This document shows positions 42,848-51,005 of a stretch of DNA of 64,000 nt, piece after piece. A program made the position numbers and the translations under genes. Positions within the stretch are counted from its first letter, which is position 1. Every line of letters begins with the position of its first letter. This DNA comes from Hellea sp965224755. Lineage in GTDB: Bacteria > Pseudomonadota > Alphaproteobacteria > Caulobacterales > Maricaulaceae. The DNA is taken from the NCBI GenBank assembly GCA_965224755.1, contig OZ245061.1:868001-932000 (forward strand), in the 5' to 3' direction. Under the pieces are notes generated by a model. The model worked only from the letters and a program-made list of their open reading frames with translations. It was not told the DNA's origin and did not search any database.

Positions 42848-43381
42848 ATGTCCCGTATCGGTAAAAAACCTATCACCATCCCGTCAGGCGTTACGCTGAC
42901 GCAAAGTGGCCAGAGCGTTACAGTTAAAGGTCCGAAAGGCGAATTGTCTTTCACGCTTCCTGATGCTGTGACAGGGAAAATGGACGGCGAAACTTTTGTA
43001 ATTTCGGCGGTCGCTGAAAATAAAACCGGCATGTCCATGTGGGGCATGTCCCGCACCATGATCGCCAATCTCATCGAAGGCGTCACCAACGGATATAAAA
43101 AAGAGCTTGAGCTTAAAGGCGTGGGTTATCGCGCGCAGATGAAGGGCTCCATGCTCTCTATGCAGCTTGGCTTCTCCCATGATGTTGAGTTTACGCCGCC
43201 CGCCGGTATCACCATTAAGGCGCCAAAGCCTACTCAGCTCATCGTTGAAGGCATTGATAAGCAACAGGTTGGTCAAGTCGCGGCTGTTATCCGCTCATAT
43301 CGTAAACCTGAGCCTTATAAAGGCAAAGGCGTTCGTTATGTCGGCGAATATGTCCGCAGTAAAGAAGGTAAGAAGAAGTAG
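42848..43381 (+). CDS. rplF: 50S ribosomal protein L6
   Basis: A 177-residue L6 from the ATG at 42848 (MSRIGKKPITIPSGV), with the C-terminal PEPYKGKGVRYVGEYVRSKEGKK signature split over two similar domains. It lies near the sarcin-ricin loop where elongation factors bind. It starts one base after rpsH. Confidence 0.97.
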   Translation: MSRIGKKPITIPSGVTLTQSGQSVTVKGPKGELSFTLPDAVTGKMDGETFVISAVAENKTGMSMWGMSRTMIANLIEGVTNGYKKELELKGVGYRAQMKGSMLSMQLGFSHDVEFTPPAGITIKAPKPTQLIVEGIDKQQVGQVAAVIRSYRKPEPYKGKGVRYVGEYVRSKEGKKK

Positions 43382-43383
43382 CC

Positions 43384-43734
43384 ATGAAAACTGCTCGCGA
43401 AAAAATGCAGCGCCGCGCACAACGTGTCCGCCGCCGCCTCAAGAAACACGCTGGTGGGCGTCCGCGTCTGTCTGTGTTCCGTTCTGATAAGAACATCTCT
43501 GTACAGATCATTGATGATATGACAGGCACAACTCTGGCGTCAGCTTCGACACTCGAAGATAAAAAAACCAAAGGGTCTGACACGGCAGCTGCCGAGCGTA
43601 TCGGTAAGTTGATTGCCGAACGTGCGAAAAAAGCCAAAATCAATGACGTTGTCTTTGATCGTGGCCCTTATCTTTATCATGGCCGGGTGAAAACTCTGGC
43701 TGACGCGGCCCGCACGGCCGGTTTGAAATTCTAG
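43384..43734 (+). CDS. rplR: 50S ribosomal protein L18
   Basis: A 116-residue L18 with a basic N-terminus (RRAQRVRRRLKKHAGGRPRLSVFRS) and the C-terminal FDRGPYLYHGRVKTLADAAR. Together with L5 and L25 it binds 5S rRNA. It follows rplF after two bases and precedes rpsE by 13. Confidence 0.97.
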   Translation: MKTAREKMQRRAQRVRRRLKKHAGGRPRLSVFRSDKNISVQIIDDMTGTTLASASTLEDKKTKGSDTAAAERIGKLIAERAKKAKINDVVFDRGPYLYHGRVKTLADAARTAGLKF

Positions 43735-43747
43735 GAAAGCTAAGATT

Positions 43748-44317
43748 ATGGCAGGTAGAAACGACAACCGCCGCGGTAAACGCGAAGAAGAAGACAACGA
43801 GTTCATTGACCGTTTGGTGCATATCAACCGTGTCGCTAAAACCGTCAAAGGTGGCCGTAATATGAGTTTTGCGGCTCTTGTGATTGTCGGCGACGAAAAA
43901 GGCCGCGTTGGTTTTGGTAAGGGTAAGGCGCGTGAAGTGCCTGAAGCTATCCGCAAAGCCACCGAAGAAGCTAAGAAAACAATGATCCGGGTTCCGCTAC
44001 GCGAAGGCCGCACGCTTCATCATGATGTTCGAGGCCGCCACGGCGCTGGCAAGATCATGATGCGCGCAGCCCCTCCCGGCACCGGCGTTATCGCAGGCGG
44101 CCCGATGCGGGCTGTTCTGGAATGTCTCGGCGTTCAGGATGTTGTCGGTAAATCAATCGGCACGTCAAACCCTTATAACATGGTCCGCGCCACATTTGAT
44201 GGCCTGAAGCGCATGGAAAGCCCGCGCACTATTGCCTCCAAGCGCGGCAAAAAAGTGGGCGATATTGTTGGCCGCCGCAATGACGGCGCTTCTGCGCCCG
44301 AAGCGATTGAGGCCTAG
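43748..44317 (+). CDS. rpsE: 30S ribosomal protein S5
   Basis: A 189-residue S5 with the double-stranded-RNA-binding-like fold (FIDRLVHINRVAKTVKGG) and the GVIAGGPMRAVLE helix. Residues around VKGGRNMSF are the site of spectinomycin resistance mutations and look wild type. The C-terminal tail GRRNDGASAPEAIEA is slightly extended. Confidence 0.97.
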   Translation: MAGRNDNRRGKREEEDNEFIDRLVHINRVAKTVKGGRNMSFAALVIVGDEKGRVGFGKGKAREVPEAIRKATEEAKKTMIRVPLREGRTLHHDVRGRHGAGKIMMRAAPPGTGVIAGGPMRAVLECLGVQDVVGKSIGTSNPYNMVRATFDGLKRMESPRTIASKRGKKVGDIVGRRNDGASAPEAIEA

Positions 44318-44327
44318 AGGATTTATC

Positions 44328-44516
44328 ATGGCTAAAAAAGCAACAGTAAAAGTTCGCCAGACAGGCAGCCCGATTCGCCGCAAGCCGGATCAGCGCGCTA
44401 CGCTGGTGGGTCTCGGCCTCGGCAAAATTGGCCGCGTTCGTGAATTGGAAGATACCCCTTCCGTCCGTGGGATGATCAATAAGATCGCTCACATGGTAGA
44501 AATTGTAGAAGACTAG
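44328..44516 (+). CDS. rpmD: 50S ribosomal protein L30
   Basis: A 62-residue L30 from the ATG at 44328, with VRQTGSPIRRKPDQRATLVGLGL and SVRGMINKIAHMVEI. It is a small, non-essential beta-alpha-beta protein of the 50S subunit. The gene is in its usual place between rpsE and rplO. Confidence 0.97.
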   Translation: MAKKATVKVRQTGSPIRRKPDQRATLVGLGLGKIGRVRELEDTPSVRGMINKIAHMVEIVED

Positions 44517-44563
44517 TCCGTCAATTCGGAAAACCTCCCTCAAGGGAGTTAGTGAGAAATAAA

Positions 44564-45574
44564 ATGCGTTTAAATGAACTCAGTGATAATCCCGGCGCAA
44601 CCAAGGCCCGCATGCGCGTTGGCCGCGGTATTGGCTCCGGTAAAGGCAAAACGGCTGGCCGCGGTGTCAAAGGTCAAAAATCACGCTCAGGCGTGGCTAT
44701 CAAGGGCTTTGAAGGCGGTCAAATGCCTATCCATATGCGCCTGCCAAAGCGCGGCTTTAACAAGCCTAACCGTAAGCAATGGGCCGAGCTGTCTATCGCC
44801 AATGTGAACCGCGCGATTGAAGCCGGTAAACTTGACGGTAAAACAAATTACGACGCCGCCGCGCTCGTCGAAGCCGGTGTTATCCGCCGCGCCAGAGACG
44901 GCGTTCGCCTTATCGGGGCTGGCAAACTGTCCAAAGCTGTTAAGCTGACAGTGTCCGGGGCAACGCCAGGCGCAATCAAAGCTGTCGAAGATGCAAAAGG
45001 GTCGGTCACCGTTGTTATTGACGAAATGACACGCCGCGATAAGGGCGTCAAAGCTGATAAATCCGGCAAAGTTTCCAAAGCTGATAAAAAGACAAAAGCT
45101 GCGCCTAAAGCGAAAGCCGAACCCAAAGCCAAGGCTGAGCCAAAGAAAGCTGCGCCTAAAGCCAAAGCTGAAAAGCCAGCTGCCGAGAAAAAAGCTCCTG
45201 CTAAAAAGGCTGATGCTAAAAAGGCCCCTGCTAAAACGGCAAAGAAAAAAGAAGAGGCTGCGGTCTCTGATTATCTTGAGCCGACGCAAGTCTATGATAA
45301 AAAAGCCGATAATGCTGTTGTTACCAAGATCGAGAAATATCTTGGCGCGTCTTTGAAGAATAAAGACGCCAAATTTGTGTCTTGCACTGACGAGACCGAG
45401 CTCGACACCATCGTCAAAGGCTTCATGAAAAAGAAGCTTGGTATTGATGATAAAGACGCGGCTATGGAAAAAGTCAAAGCCGTTTGCACAACAATGAAAC
45501 CGACCCGGATGAAGAACCGCGTGACGTTTTATTATCTGCTTGCGCAAAACGAAGGCAAGCTAGGCGAAATTTAA
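44564..45574 (+). CDS. rplO: 50S ribosomal protein L15 fused to a DUF2853-like domain
   Basis: At 336 residues this is more than twice the normal L15. Residues 1-152 are a full L15 (MRLNELSDNPGATKARMRVG ... GATPGAIKAVEDAKGS). A low-complexity Lys/Ala/Pro linker (about 155-232) follows. The C-terminal domain (about 235-336) contains VVTKIEKYLGASLKNKDAKF, KKKLGIDDKDAAMEKVKAVC and KNRVTFYYLLAQNEGKL, matching DUF2853, usually a free-standing protein of about 110 residues. The frame is continuous and codon use does not change visibly. The ATG at 44564 was chosen by L15 homology; a GTG at 44552 has better ribosome-binding spacing and would add four residues. Confidence 0.93.
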   Translation: MRLNELSDNPGATKARMRVGRGIGSGKGKTAGRGVKGQKSRSGVAIKGFEGGQMPIHMRLPKRGFNKPNRKQWAELSIANVNRAIEAGKLDGKTNYDAAALVEAGVIRRARDGVRLIGAGKLSKAVKLTVSGATPGAIKAVEDAKGSVTVVIDEMTRRDKGVKADKSGKVSKADKKTKAAPKAKAEPKAKAEPKKAAPKAKAEKPAAEKKAPAKKADAKKAPAKTAKKKEEAAVSDYLEPTQVYDKKADNAVVTKIEKYLGASLKNKDAKFVSCTDETELDTIVKGFMKKKLGIDDKDAAMEKVKAVCTTMKPTRMKNRVTFYYLLAQNEGKLGEI

Positions 45575-45613
45575 GCGGCGGCGTTTCAGCCCCGCTCTTT
45601 AAATAAGGTTCCG

Positions 45614-45637
45614 GGCTCCTATATAGGAGCCTATAAT
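45614..45637 (+). promoter_or_regulatory. Perfect 18-bp palindrome abutting a TATAAT box before secY
   Basis: GGCTCCTATATAGGAGCC (45614-45631) is a perfect palindrome immediately followed by TATAAT (45632-45637), about 20 bp before the secY ATG. There is no T-run, so it is not an intrinsic terminator. It may be an operator for an internal promoter or an mRNA leader hairpin. A matching -35 box is weak. Confidence 0.4.
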
Positions 45638-45656
45638 CTATAATGGGACGGAAGTT

Positions 45657-47021
45657 ATGGCGTCAGCCTCGGAACAGCTTGCATCGAATATGAACCTTGG
45701 CGTTTTCGCTAAGGCCAAAGAACTGCAGCAACGCCTTCTCTTTACGCTCCTCATTTTGGTGGTTTACCGGATCGGGACATTTGTGCCGATTCCGGGCATG
45801 GATATGGCGGCCTTTCAGTCGGCTTTCTCGGCAGGCGGCGGCGGTCTTCTGACCCGCCTCAATATGTTTGCCGGCGGCGCTGTCGAGCGGATGGCGATTT
45901 TCGCCCTTAACGTGATGCCTTATATCTCGGCCTCGATTATCATGACCTTGATGAAGGGCTCTGTGGCTTCGCTCAAAGAACTGGATAAAGACGGCGAGCA
46001 GGGGCGCAAGCAAATCAACCAATATACGCGCTATCTCACGGTTTTTCTGGCCGCATTCCAAGCTTACGGTATTGCGAGAGCCCTCGAAGGTACGCCCGGG
46101 GCAGTGATTAACCCCGGCCTTTTCTTTGAGGCCAGCACAGTGATTACGCTGGTCGGCGGCACCATGTTTTTGATGTGGCTCGGCGAGCAAGTCACGGTAC
46201 GCGGGGTCGGTAACGGCGTCTCTCTGATTATCTTTGCCGGTATTGTGGCCGAACTGCCCAAAGCGATTTTCCAAGCCTTCAGCCTCAACCGCGAAGGCAC
46301 CGTTAGCGGGTTTTTGCTGGTATTCCTGATTGTCCTCTTTATCGGCTTGGCGATGCTCATCGTCTATGTCGAACGCGCGCAAAGGCGGCTTTTGGTACAA
46401 TATCCGAAACGACAAATGGCAGGCGGTAAGACCTTTGGCGGCGAGAGTTCTTTCATGCCGCTCAAGCTTAATACAGCCGGCGTTATCCCGCCGATCTTTG
46501 CCAGCTCGCTTTTATTGCTGCCGGCGACGATGGGCCCGATTCTGATGAGCCGCGGCGGGGATGAGGGTACGGGCATTGTCGGCACTATTTTGGCCTTTAT
46601 TGCCTATGGCTCGCCGCTTTACTTGGCGCTTTACGGTTTTCTGATAGTTTTCTTCTGCTACTTCTATGTGCCCTATGTTTTCAAACCTGATGATGTTGCG
46701 GATAATCTGCGCAAGAATGGCGGCTTCCTGCCGGGCATTCGTCCCGGGAACCGCACGGCGGATTATCTGACTTATGTCCTCTCGCGCTTGACCTTTATTG
46801 GCGCGTTCTATGTCGCTTTTGTCTGCGTCCTGCCAGAATTTATTATCGCCCGCCAAGGCGGCGCTATTCCGCCCTCTGTCGCTATGCTAATCGGCGGGAT
46901 GAGTTTGCTCATTATCGTCTCTGTGACGCTCGATACTGTGGCGCAAATCCAATCGCACCTTGTCGCGCATCAATATGAAGGGCTGATCAAAAAGTCCCGC
47001 ATGCGCCGGCGTAAGAAATAA
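45657..47021 (+). CDS. secY: Protein translocase subunit SecY
   Basis: A 454-residue, ten-helix membrane channel. The plug and first helices (LLFTLLILVVYRIGTFVPIPG) and the FYVPYVFKPDDVADNLRKNGGFLPGIRPG loop are diagnostic. It forms the SecYEG translocon. It follows rplO after 82 bp containing a palindrome, and adk follows 16 bp behind, the usual spc operon end. Confidence 0.97.
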   Translation: MASASEQLASNMNLGVFAKAKELQQRLLFTLLILVVYRIGTFVPIPGMDMAAFQSAFSAGGGGLLTRLNMFAGGAVERMAIFALNVMPYISASIIMTLMKGSVASLKELDKDGEQGRKQINQYTRYLTVFLAAFQAYGIARALEGTPGAVINPGLFFEASTVITLVGGTMFLMWLGEQVTVRGVGNGVSLIIFAGIVAELPKAIFQAFSLNREGTVSGFLLVFLIVLFIGLAMLIVYVERAQRRLLVQYPKRQMAGGKTFGGESSFMPLKLNTAGVIPPIFASSLLLLPATMGPILMSRGGDEGTGIVGTILAFIAYGSPLYLALYGFLIVFFCYFYVPYVFKPDDVADNLRKNGGFLPGIRPGNRTADYLTYVLSRLTFIGAFYVAFVCVLPEFIIARQGGAIPPSVAMLIGGMSLLIIVSVTLDTVAQIQSHLVAHQYEGLIKKSRMRRRKK

Positions 47022-47037
47022 ACGAAGGCGAGGAAAC

Positions 47038-47670
47038 ATGAATCTCGTCTTATTTGGCCCGCCAGCTGCCGGGAAAGGCACTCAGGCTAAGAAACTTGTC
47101 ACTGAACGCGGTCTTATCCAGCTCTCCACTGGGGATATGCTCCGCGCTGCGCGCGCGTCGGGCACAGAACTTGGCAAGCAAGTCTCCGGCATTATGGATC
47201 GCGGCGAATTGGTTTCAGACGACATCGTGATCGCGTTGATAGAAGAACAGTTGGGTATGAATGTAAATGCTGCGGGCTTTATCTTTGACGGCTTTCCGCG
47301 CACGGTCGCGCAGGCTAAGGCGCTTGATGATTTTCTGGCCAGCCGCAATATGCAAGTAGATGCGGTTATTCGTCTTTGTGTGGACGACGCAGCGCTTATC
47401 GCCCGTATCAGCAAACGATTTGAGGAAGAAGGCCGCAAGGATGATAATCCTGAAGCCTTCAAAGTGCGGCTCAATGCTTATAATACGCAGACCGCGCCGC
47501 TCCTGCCCTATTACTCTGCGCAGGGGAAATTGACGGAAGTGGACGGAATGGCCGAGATTGAGGCGGTTTCGGCCTTGATTGCGCAGGTTTTGAATAAAAA
47601 TGGCAACGGAAAACGCACGCCTGACGCCGCGCTGAAAAAAGGATTTTTTGCCCGTCTGTTTGGGGGCTGA
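47038..47670 (+). CDS. adk: Adenylate kinase, short type
   Basis: A 210-residue nucleotide kinase with the P-loop GPPAAGKGTQ, the NMP-binding region STGDMLRAA and DGFPRT. The lid is short (SKRFEEEGRKDDN) without the cysteine zinc site of long-lid enzymes. A basic C-terminal tail (ALKKGFFARLFGG) extends beyond the usual end. The enzyme interconverts ATP, ADP and AMP. A 160-bp gap precedes rpsM. Confidence 0.96.
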   Translation: MNLVLFGPPAAGKGTQAKKLVTERGLIQLSTGDMLRAARASGTELGKQVSGIMDRGELVSDDIVIALIEEQLGMNVNAAGFIFDGFPRTVAQAKALDDFLASRNMQVDAVIRLCVDDAALIARISKRFEEEGRKDDNPEAFKVRLNAYNTQTAPLLPYYSAQGKLTEVDGMAEIEAVSALIAQVLNKNGNGKRTPDAALKKGFFARLFGG

Positions 47671-47831
47671 AAATTGTTGAAAAACATAGGCACGCCGCGC
47701 TTGACGGCAGGTGTGCTTAGGACTAAGTAACCCGCTTTCGCGGAGGAACGAGTCTCATCCGCCCCTTTTGCTATGGGGTAATGTAAGGCTTCGCTTCAAA
47801 GACGCGAAACAGGAATTTTAAGGAGGCCAAT

Positions 47832-48200
47832 GTGGCTCGGATTGCAGGGGTAAATATCCCGACAAATAAGCGCGTAACCATCGCGCTACGTTACATTCAC
47901 GGCATTGGCCCTGCCAAAGCCGCCAGCATTTGCGAAAAAGTCGGTGTTGCGGCTGAGCGCCGCGTGCAGGATTTGACAGACCAAGAAGTTCTGCAAATCC
48001 GCGAGACGATTGACGCCGAGCATCAGGTCGAAGGTGACCTGCGCCGCGAAATTGGACAGAATATCAAACGCCTGATGGATATGGGTAATTATCGCGGCAT
48101 TCGTCATCGCCGTGGGCTACCTGTTCGCGGTCAACGCACACATACAAATGCCCGCACACGTAAAGGCCCCGCGCGGGCTATTGCCGGTAAGAAGAAGTAG
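47832..48200 (+). CDS. rpsM: 30S ribosomal protein S13
   Basis: A 122-residue S13 with a GTG start; AGGAGG lies five bases upstream, which fixes it. It begins ARIAGVNIPTNKRV and ends RTRKGPARAIAGKKK. It forms intersubunit bridges and contacts P-site tRNA. The 160-bp leader (47671-47831) has a CCGC/GCGG stem near 47731 and a possible TTGACG box at 47701, so an internal promoter here is possible but weak. rpmJ is absent from its common place before rpsM. Confidence 0.97.
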   Translation: MARIAGVNIPTNKRVTIALRYIHGIGPAKAASICEKVGVAAERRVQDLTDQEVLQIRETIDAEHQVEGDLRREIGQNIKRLMDMGNYRGIRHRRGLPVRGQRTHTNARTRKGPARAIAGKKK

Positions 48201-48210
48201 GTAGGATAAA

Positions 48211-48600
48211 ATGGCAAAAGAACCAGGCCGCATTAAACGCGCTGACCGGAAGAACATAACCTCCGGCATTGCGCATGTGAACTCCACATTCAACAATACA
48301 ATGATCACGATTACTGACGCTCAGGGAAATACTGTTGTGTGGTGTTCTTCCGGCGCTATGGGCTTTAAAGGTTCGCGTAAATCTACGCCTTATGCGGCCC
48401 AAGTTGCCGCTGAAGAAGCCGCCAAAAAGGCTATGGAACACGGCATGAATACGCTGGAAGTCAATGTTAACGGCCCCGGCTCAGGACGCGAATCTGCTGT
48501 TCGCGCATTGCAAGCCGCCGGTTTCACCATCACGACAATCCGAGATGTTACGGCGATTCCGCATAATGGCTGCCGCCCGCCAAAACGCCGCCGCGTTTAA
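48211..48600 (+). CDS. rpsK: 30S ribosomal protein S11
   Basis: A 129-residue S11 with the conserved NSTFNNTMITITDAQGN and the C-terminal IPHNGCRPPKRRRV. It lies in the 30S platform beside the Shine-Dalgarno helix. It follows rpsM after ten bases, and rpoA follows after 68. rpsD does not intervene, which is the normal alphaproteobacterial arrangement. Confidence 0.98.
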   Translation: MAKEPGRIKRADRKNITSGIAHVNSTFNNTMITITDAQGNTVVWCSSGAMGFKGSRKSTPYAAQVAAEEAAKKAMEHGMNTLEVNVNGPGSGRESAVRALQAAGFTITTIRDVTAIPHNGCRPPKRRRV

Positions 48601-48668
48601 AACCCCGAATATTGGGGCGTAATTTTGGCATGTATCAAGCATGCCGCTGAACTAAAAGAGGTCACACT

Positions 48669-49685
48669 GTGATTGAGAAAAACTGGCAAGAACTTATTCG
48701 TCCGATCAATCCCGAGATTGAGCCGGGCCGCGATCCGGAACGTAAAGCCGTCGTCACCGCTGAGCCTTTAGAGCGCGGTTTTGGTATGACGCTGGGTAAT
48801 GCGCTACGCCGTGTATTGCTTTCCTCGCTACAAGGCGCAGCCGTCTCTGCTGTGCAAATTGACGGTATTGTTCACGAATTCACATCTATCCCCAATGTGC
48901 GCGAAGATGTCACCAATGTTGTGCTCAACCTGAAAGGCCTTGCCGTGCGTATGCATGTTGAAGGGCCGAAGAAGCTTATCCTGCGCAAGCAAGGCGCCGG
49001 CCCTGTTACAGGCGCCGATATCGAAGAAACAGCCGATGTTGAAGTCTTGAATAAAGATCACATCATTTGCACCGCCGATGAAGGCGCTGATATTCGTATG
49101 GAACTGACCATTACCACAGGTAAAGGCTATGTCCCCGCTGCGGCCAGTCGTCCTGAAGATGCGCCTATCGGGCTTATTTCGATTGACGCGCTTTATTCGC
49201 CTGTCAAGCGCGTGGCTTACCGCGTTGAAGATACGCGCGAAGGCCAAGTGCTGGATTATGATAAACTCATCATCGATATCGAAACCAACGCAGCTGTTAC
49301 GCCCGAAGACGCTGTCGCTGTTGCGGCCCGTATTCTTCAAGATCAATTCCAGGTCTTTGTCAATTTTGACGATCCGGAAGATGTCGGCCGCGGAGAAGAG
49401 AAGCCAGAACTTGACTTTAACCCGGCGCTTCTGCGTAAGGTTGACGAGCTTGAACTCTCTGTGCGTTCCGCTAATTGCCTGAAAAACGACAATATCGTTT
49501 ATATCGGCGATTTGATCCAAAAGTCCGAAGCCGAAATGCTCCGCACGCCAAACTTTGGCCGCAAATCTTTGAACGAGATTAAAGAAGTGCTCGCCGCTAT
49601 GGGCCTGCATCTCGGTATGGACGCGCCAAATTGGCCACCGGAAAACATTGAAGAGCTTGCCAAGAAATATGACGACCATATTTAG
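48669..49685 (+). CDS. rpoA: DNA-directed RNA polymerase alpha subunit
   Basis: A 338-residue alpha subunit from a GTG start with AAAAGAGG upstream. The N-terminal domain contains PLERGFGMTLGNALRRVLLSS for dimerisation. The C-terminal domain has the SVRSANCLKNDNIVYIGDLIQK and GRKSLNEIKEVLAAMGLHLGM helices that bind UP elements and activators. It sits between rpsK and rplQ. Confidence 0.97.
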   Translation: MIEKNWQELIRPINPEIEPGRDPERKAVVTAEPLERGFGMTLGNALRRVLLSSLQGAAVSAVQIDGIVHEFTSIPNVREDVTNVVLNLKGLAVRMHVEGPKKLILRKQGAGPVTGADIEETADVEVLNKDHIICTADEGADIRMELTITTGKGYVPAAASRPEDAPIGLISIDALYSPVKRVAYRVEDTREGQVLDYDKLIIDIETNAAVTPEDAVAVAARILQDQFQVFVNFDDPEDVGRGEEKPELDFNPALLRKVDELELSVRSANCLKNDNIVYIGDLIQKSEAEMLRTPNFGRKSLNEIKEVLAAMGLHLGMDAPNWPPENIEELAKKYDDHI

Positions 49686-49714
49686 GTCGCTGCAGATAAT
49701 TAGAGGATAAAGCC

Positions 49715-50125
49715 ATGCGTCATAAAATGGCCCATCGTAAACTAAACCGAACCGCTTCGCATCGCAAAGCGATGTTCGCCAATATGTCGAGCAGCTTAAT
49801 CGAGCACGAGCAAATCGTGACGACTTTGCCCAAAGCTAAAGAGCTGCGGCCTTTCGTGGAAAAACTGGTCACGCTCGCAAAAAAAGGCGATCTGAATTCC
49901 CGCCGTATCGCCATTGCCCGCACGCGTAATAAAGAGATGTCAAAGAAGCTCTTTGACATTCTTGGCCCGCGCTATGCTGACCGTCCAGGCGGTTATATTC
50001 GCGTTATGAAGGCGGGTTTCCGCTACGGCGATAATGCGCCCATGGCCGTCATCGAATTTGTCGATCGCGACGAAGCCGCCAAAGGCGCGGTAGATCATGC
50101 CCGCAAGGAATCCGAAGACGCTTAA
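49715..50125 (+). CDS. rplQ: 50S ribosomal protein L17
   Basis: A 136-residue L17 beginning MRHKMAHRKLNRTASHRKAM, with GGYIRVMKAGFRYGDNAPMAVIEFVD near the end. It ends the alpha operon and the whole plus-strand translation cluster. A hairpin terminator follows about 80 bp downstream. Confidence 0.98.
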   Translation: MRHKMAHRKLNRTASHRKAMFANMSSSLIEHEQIVTTLPKAKELRPFVEKLVTLAKKGDLNSRRIAIARTRNKEMSKKLFDILGPRYADRPGGYIRVMKAGFRYGDNAPMAVIEFVDRDEAAKGAVDHARKESEDA

Positions 50126-50206
50126 GCGTCGCAATTAATCCGGGGGATTGATTGCAGCGAAAGCCGAAATTGCTGGCGATTTCGGTTTCTAAAATTATAA
50201 ATGAAG

Positions 50207-50232
50207 AACCCGTCCTTTGTGGCGGGTTTTTG
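50207..50232 (+). terminator. Intrinsic terminator of the alpha operon
   Basis: ACCCG (50208-50212) and CGGGT (50223-50227) close a ten-base loop, and TTTTTGTT follows. It lies 82 bp after the rplQ stop. A second stem at 50163-50187 may assist. Confidence 0.65.
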
Positions 50233-50260
50233 TTAGCTATGCTCCCTATAACTCACATTT

Positions 50261-50406
50261 TGTCATCCCGGACGTGATCCGGGATCATAAGATTTGCGGC
50301 TTATGCTGTGTACAAGTTCAGTCTTATGGCTCGCTTATGATGACGCTTTGTATTTTGCATAGGGGTATTTTGCATAGGAGGTCAGTTGTGAGGGGCCGGG
50401 ATGACC
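50261..50406. repeat. Intergenic palindromic repeat bounded by TGTCATCCCGG / CCGGGATGACC
   Basis: The ends are inverted copies (GTCATCCCGG at 50262-50271 and CCGGGATGAC at 50396-50405). The left arm itself contains a CCCGG-ACGTGA-TCCGGG stem. It resembles the GTCATCCCGGAC-type dispersed elements of alphaproteobacteria and shares the TGTCAT boundary with the element at 37-155. Within it GTATTTTGCATAGG occurs twice in tandem (50350-50363 and 50365-50378). Confidence 0.5.
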
Positions 50407-50545
50407 ATAGGGGCGGAGCGAGAAGTCTTCGGTGTGGGTATGATGGCCCCAAGTTTCCGCATACGCCCAATCAATCCTGCCTCTGGTCAAACACCTCAAA
50501 TTGGCCTATGCAATATGTTGCATATGAATGTCGGAGGTCGCAGCT

Positions 50546-51004
50546 ATGGTTCAGCTTACTGTTAATGGAACGCCGCAAAAGGTCGATATTGATCCGGACA
50601 CGCCTATTCTTTGGGCTGTGCGCGAGCAATTAAAACTCACCGGAACGAAATTTGGTTGCGGCGCTTCGCTTTGCGGGGCTTGCACGGTTCATCTGGACGG
50701 GCAGCCTATCCGCGCTTGCGTGACGCCGCTTTCGGAGGCCGAAGGCAAAGAGATCACGACGATTGAAGGCATAGCATCCGCTGACGGCACGCTCCATGCT
50801 GTGCAAGCGGCTTGGCTTAAACATCAGGTACCGCAATGCGGGTATTGCCAGTCCGGCCAGATCATGTCGGCTGTGGCGCTACTTGCAGAGACACCTGATC
50901 CGAGCGATGCCGATATAGACGCGGCCATGGAAGGCAATATCTGCCGTTGCGGGATGTATAAACGTATCAAAGCCGCGATTAAAACTGCGGCCAAGGAGGT
51001 GTAA
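50546..51004 (+). CDS. (2Fe-2S) subunit of a xanthine oxidase-family hydroxylase (IorA-like)
   Basis: A 152-residue protein from the ATG at 50546, with GGAGG eight bases upstream. It has two [2Fe-2S] clusters: a plant-ferredoxin type (C38, C43, C46, C58 in FGCGASLCGACT ... RAC) and a C-terminal one (C98, C101, C133, C135 in CGYCQSGQ and NICRCGMYK). It transfers electrons from the molybdenum subunit encoded directly downstream. It is closest in layout to the small subunit of isoquinoline 1-oxidoreductase and related aldehyde oxidases. No FAD subunit gene is present, so electrons probably go to a cytochrome or other acceptor. Confidence 0.9.
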   Translation: MVQLTVNGTPQKVDIDPDTPILWAVREQLKLTGTKFGCGASLCGACTVHLDGQPIRACVTPLSEAEGKEITTIEGIASADGTLHAVQAAWLKHQVPQCGYCQSGQIMSAVALLAETPDPSDADIDAAMEGNICRCGMYKRIKAAIKTAAKEV

Positions 51005-51005
51005 G

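Larger units (their letters stand above)
50126..50545. other. 420-bp intergenic region after the ribosomal cluster
   Basis: No gene is supported here. In order it contains a GCCGAAAT/ATTTCGGT stem (50163-50187), the rplQ terminator (50207-50232), a TGTCATCC-bounded palindromic element (50261-50406) with an internal tandem duplication (50350-50378), and the leader of the molybdenum enzyme operon. An open frame on the plus strand across 50217-50633 has no recognisable content. Confidence 0.6.

Noticed and set aside
45060..45260. Repetitive AAAGCC-type tract in rplO considered as a DNA repeat or insertion
   Set aside because: It is in frame, encodes a Lys/Ala/Pro linker and varies in repeat unit, so it is a low-complexity coding region.
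44687..45547. 286-codon minus-strand frame inside rplO
   Set aside because: It mirrors the Lys/Ala-rich linker and L15, giving Phe/Leu-rich nonsense. There is no ribosome binding site or homology.
47671..47831. Internal promoter before rpsM
   Set aside because: TTGACG at 47701 lacks a convincing -10 at proper spacing, so I did not list it as a feature.
48828..49679. 283-codon minus-strand frame inside rpoA
   Set aside because: It is a shadow of rpoA with no family resemblance.
50217..50633. 138-codon plus-strand frame in the intergenic region after rplQ
   Set aside because: It runs through the terminator and the palindromic repeat, overlaps the start of the (2Fe-2S) subunit gene and shows no family similarity.
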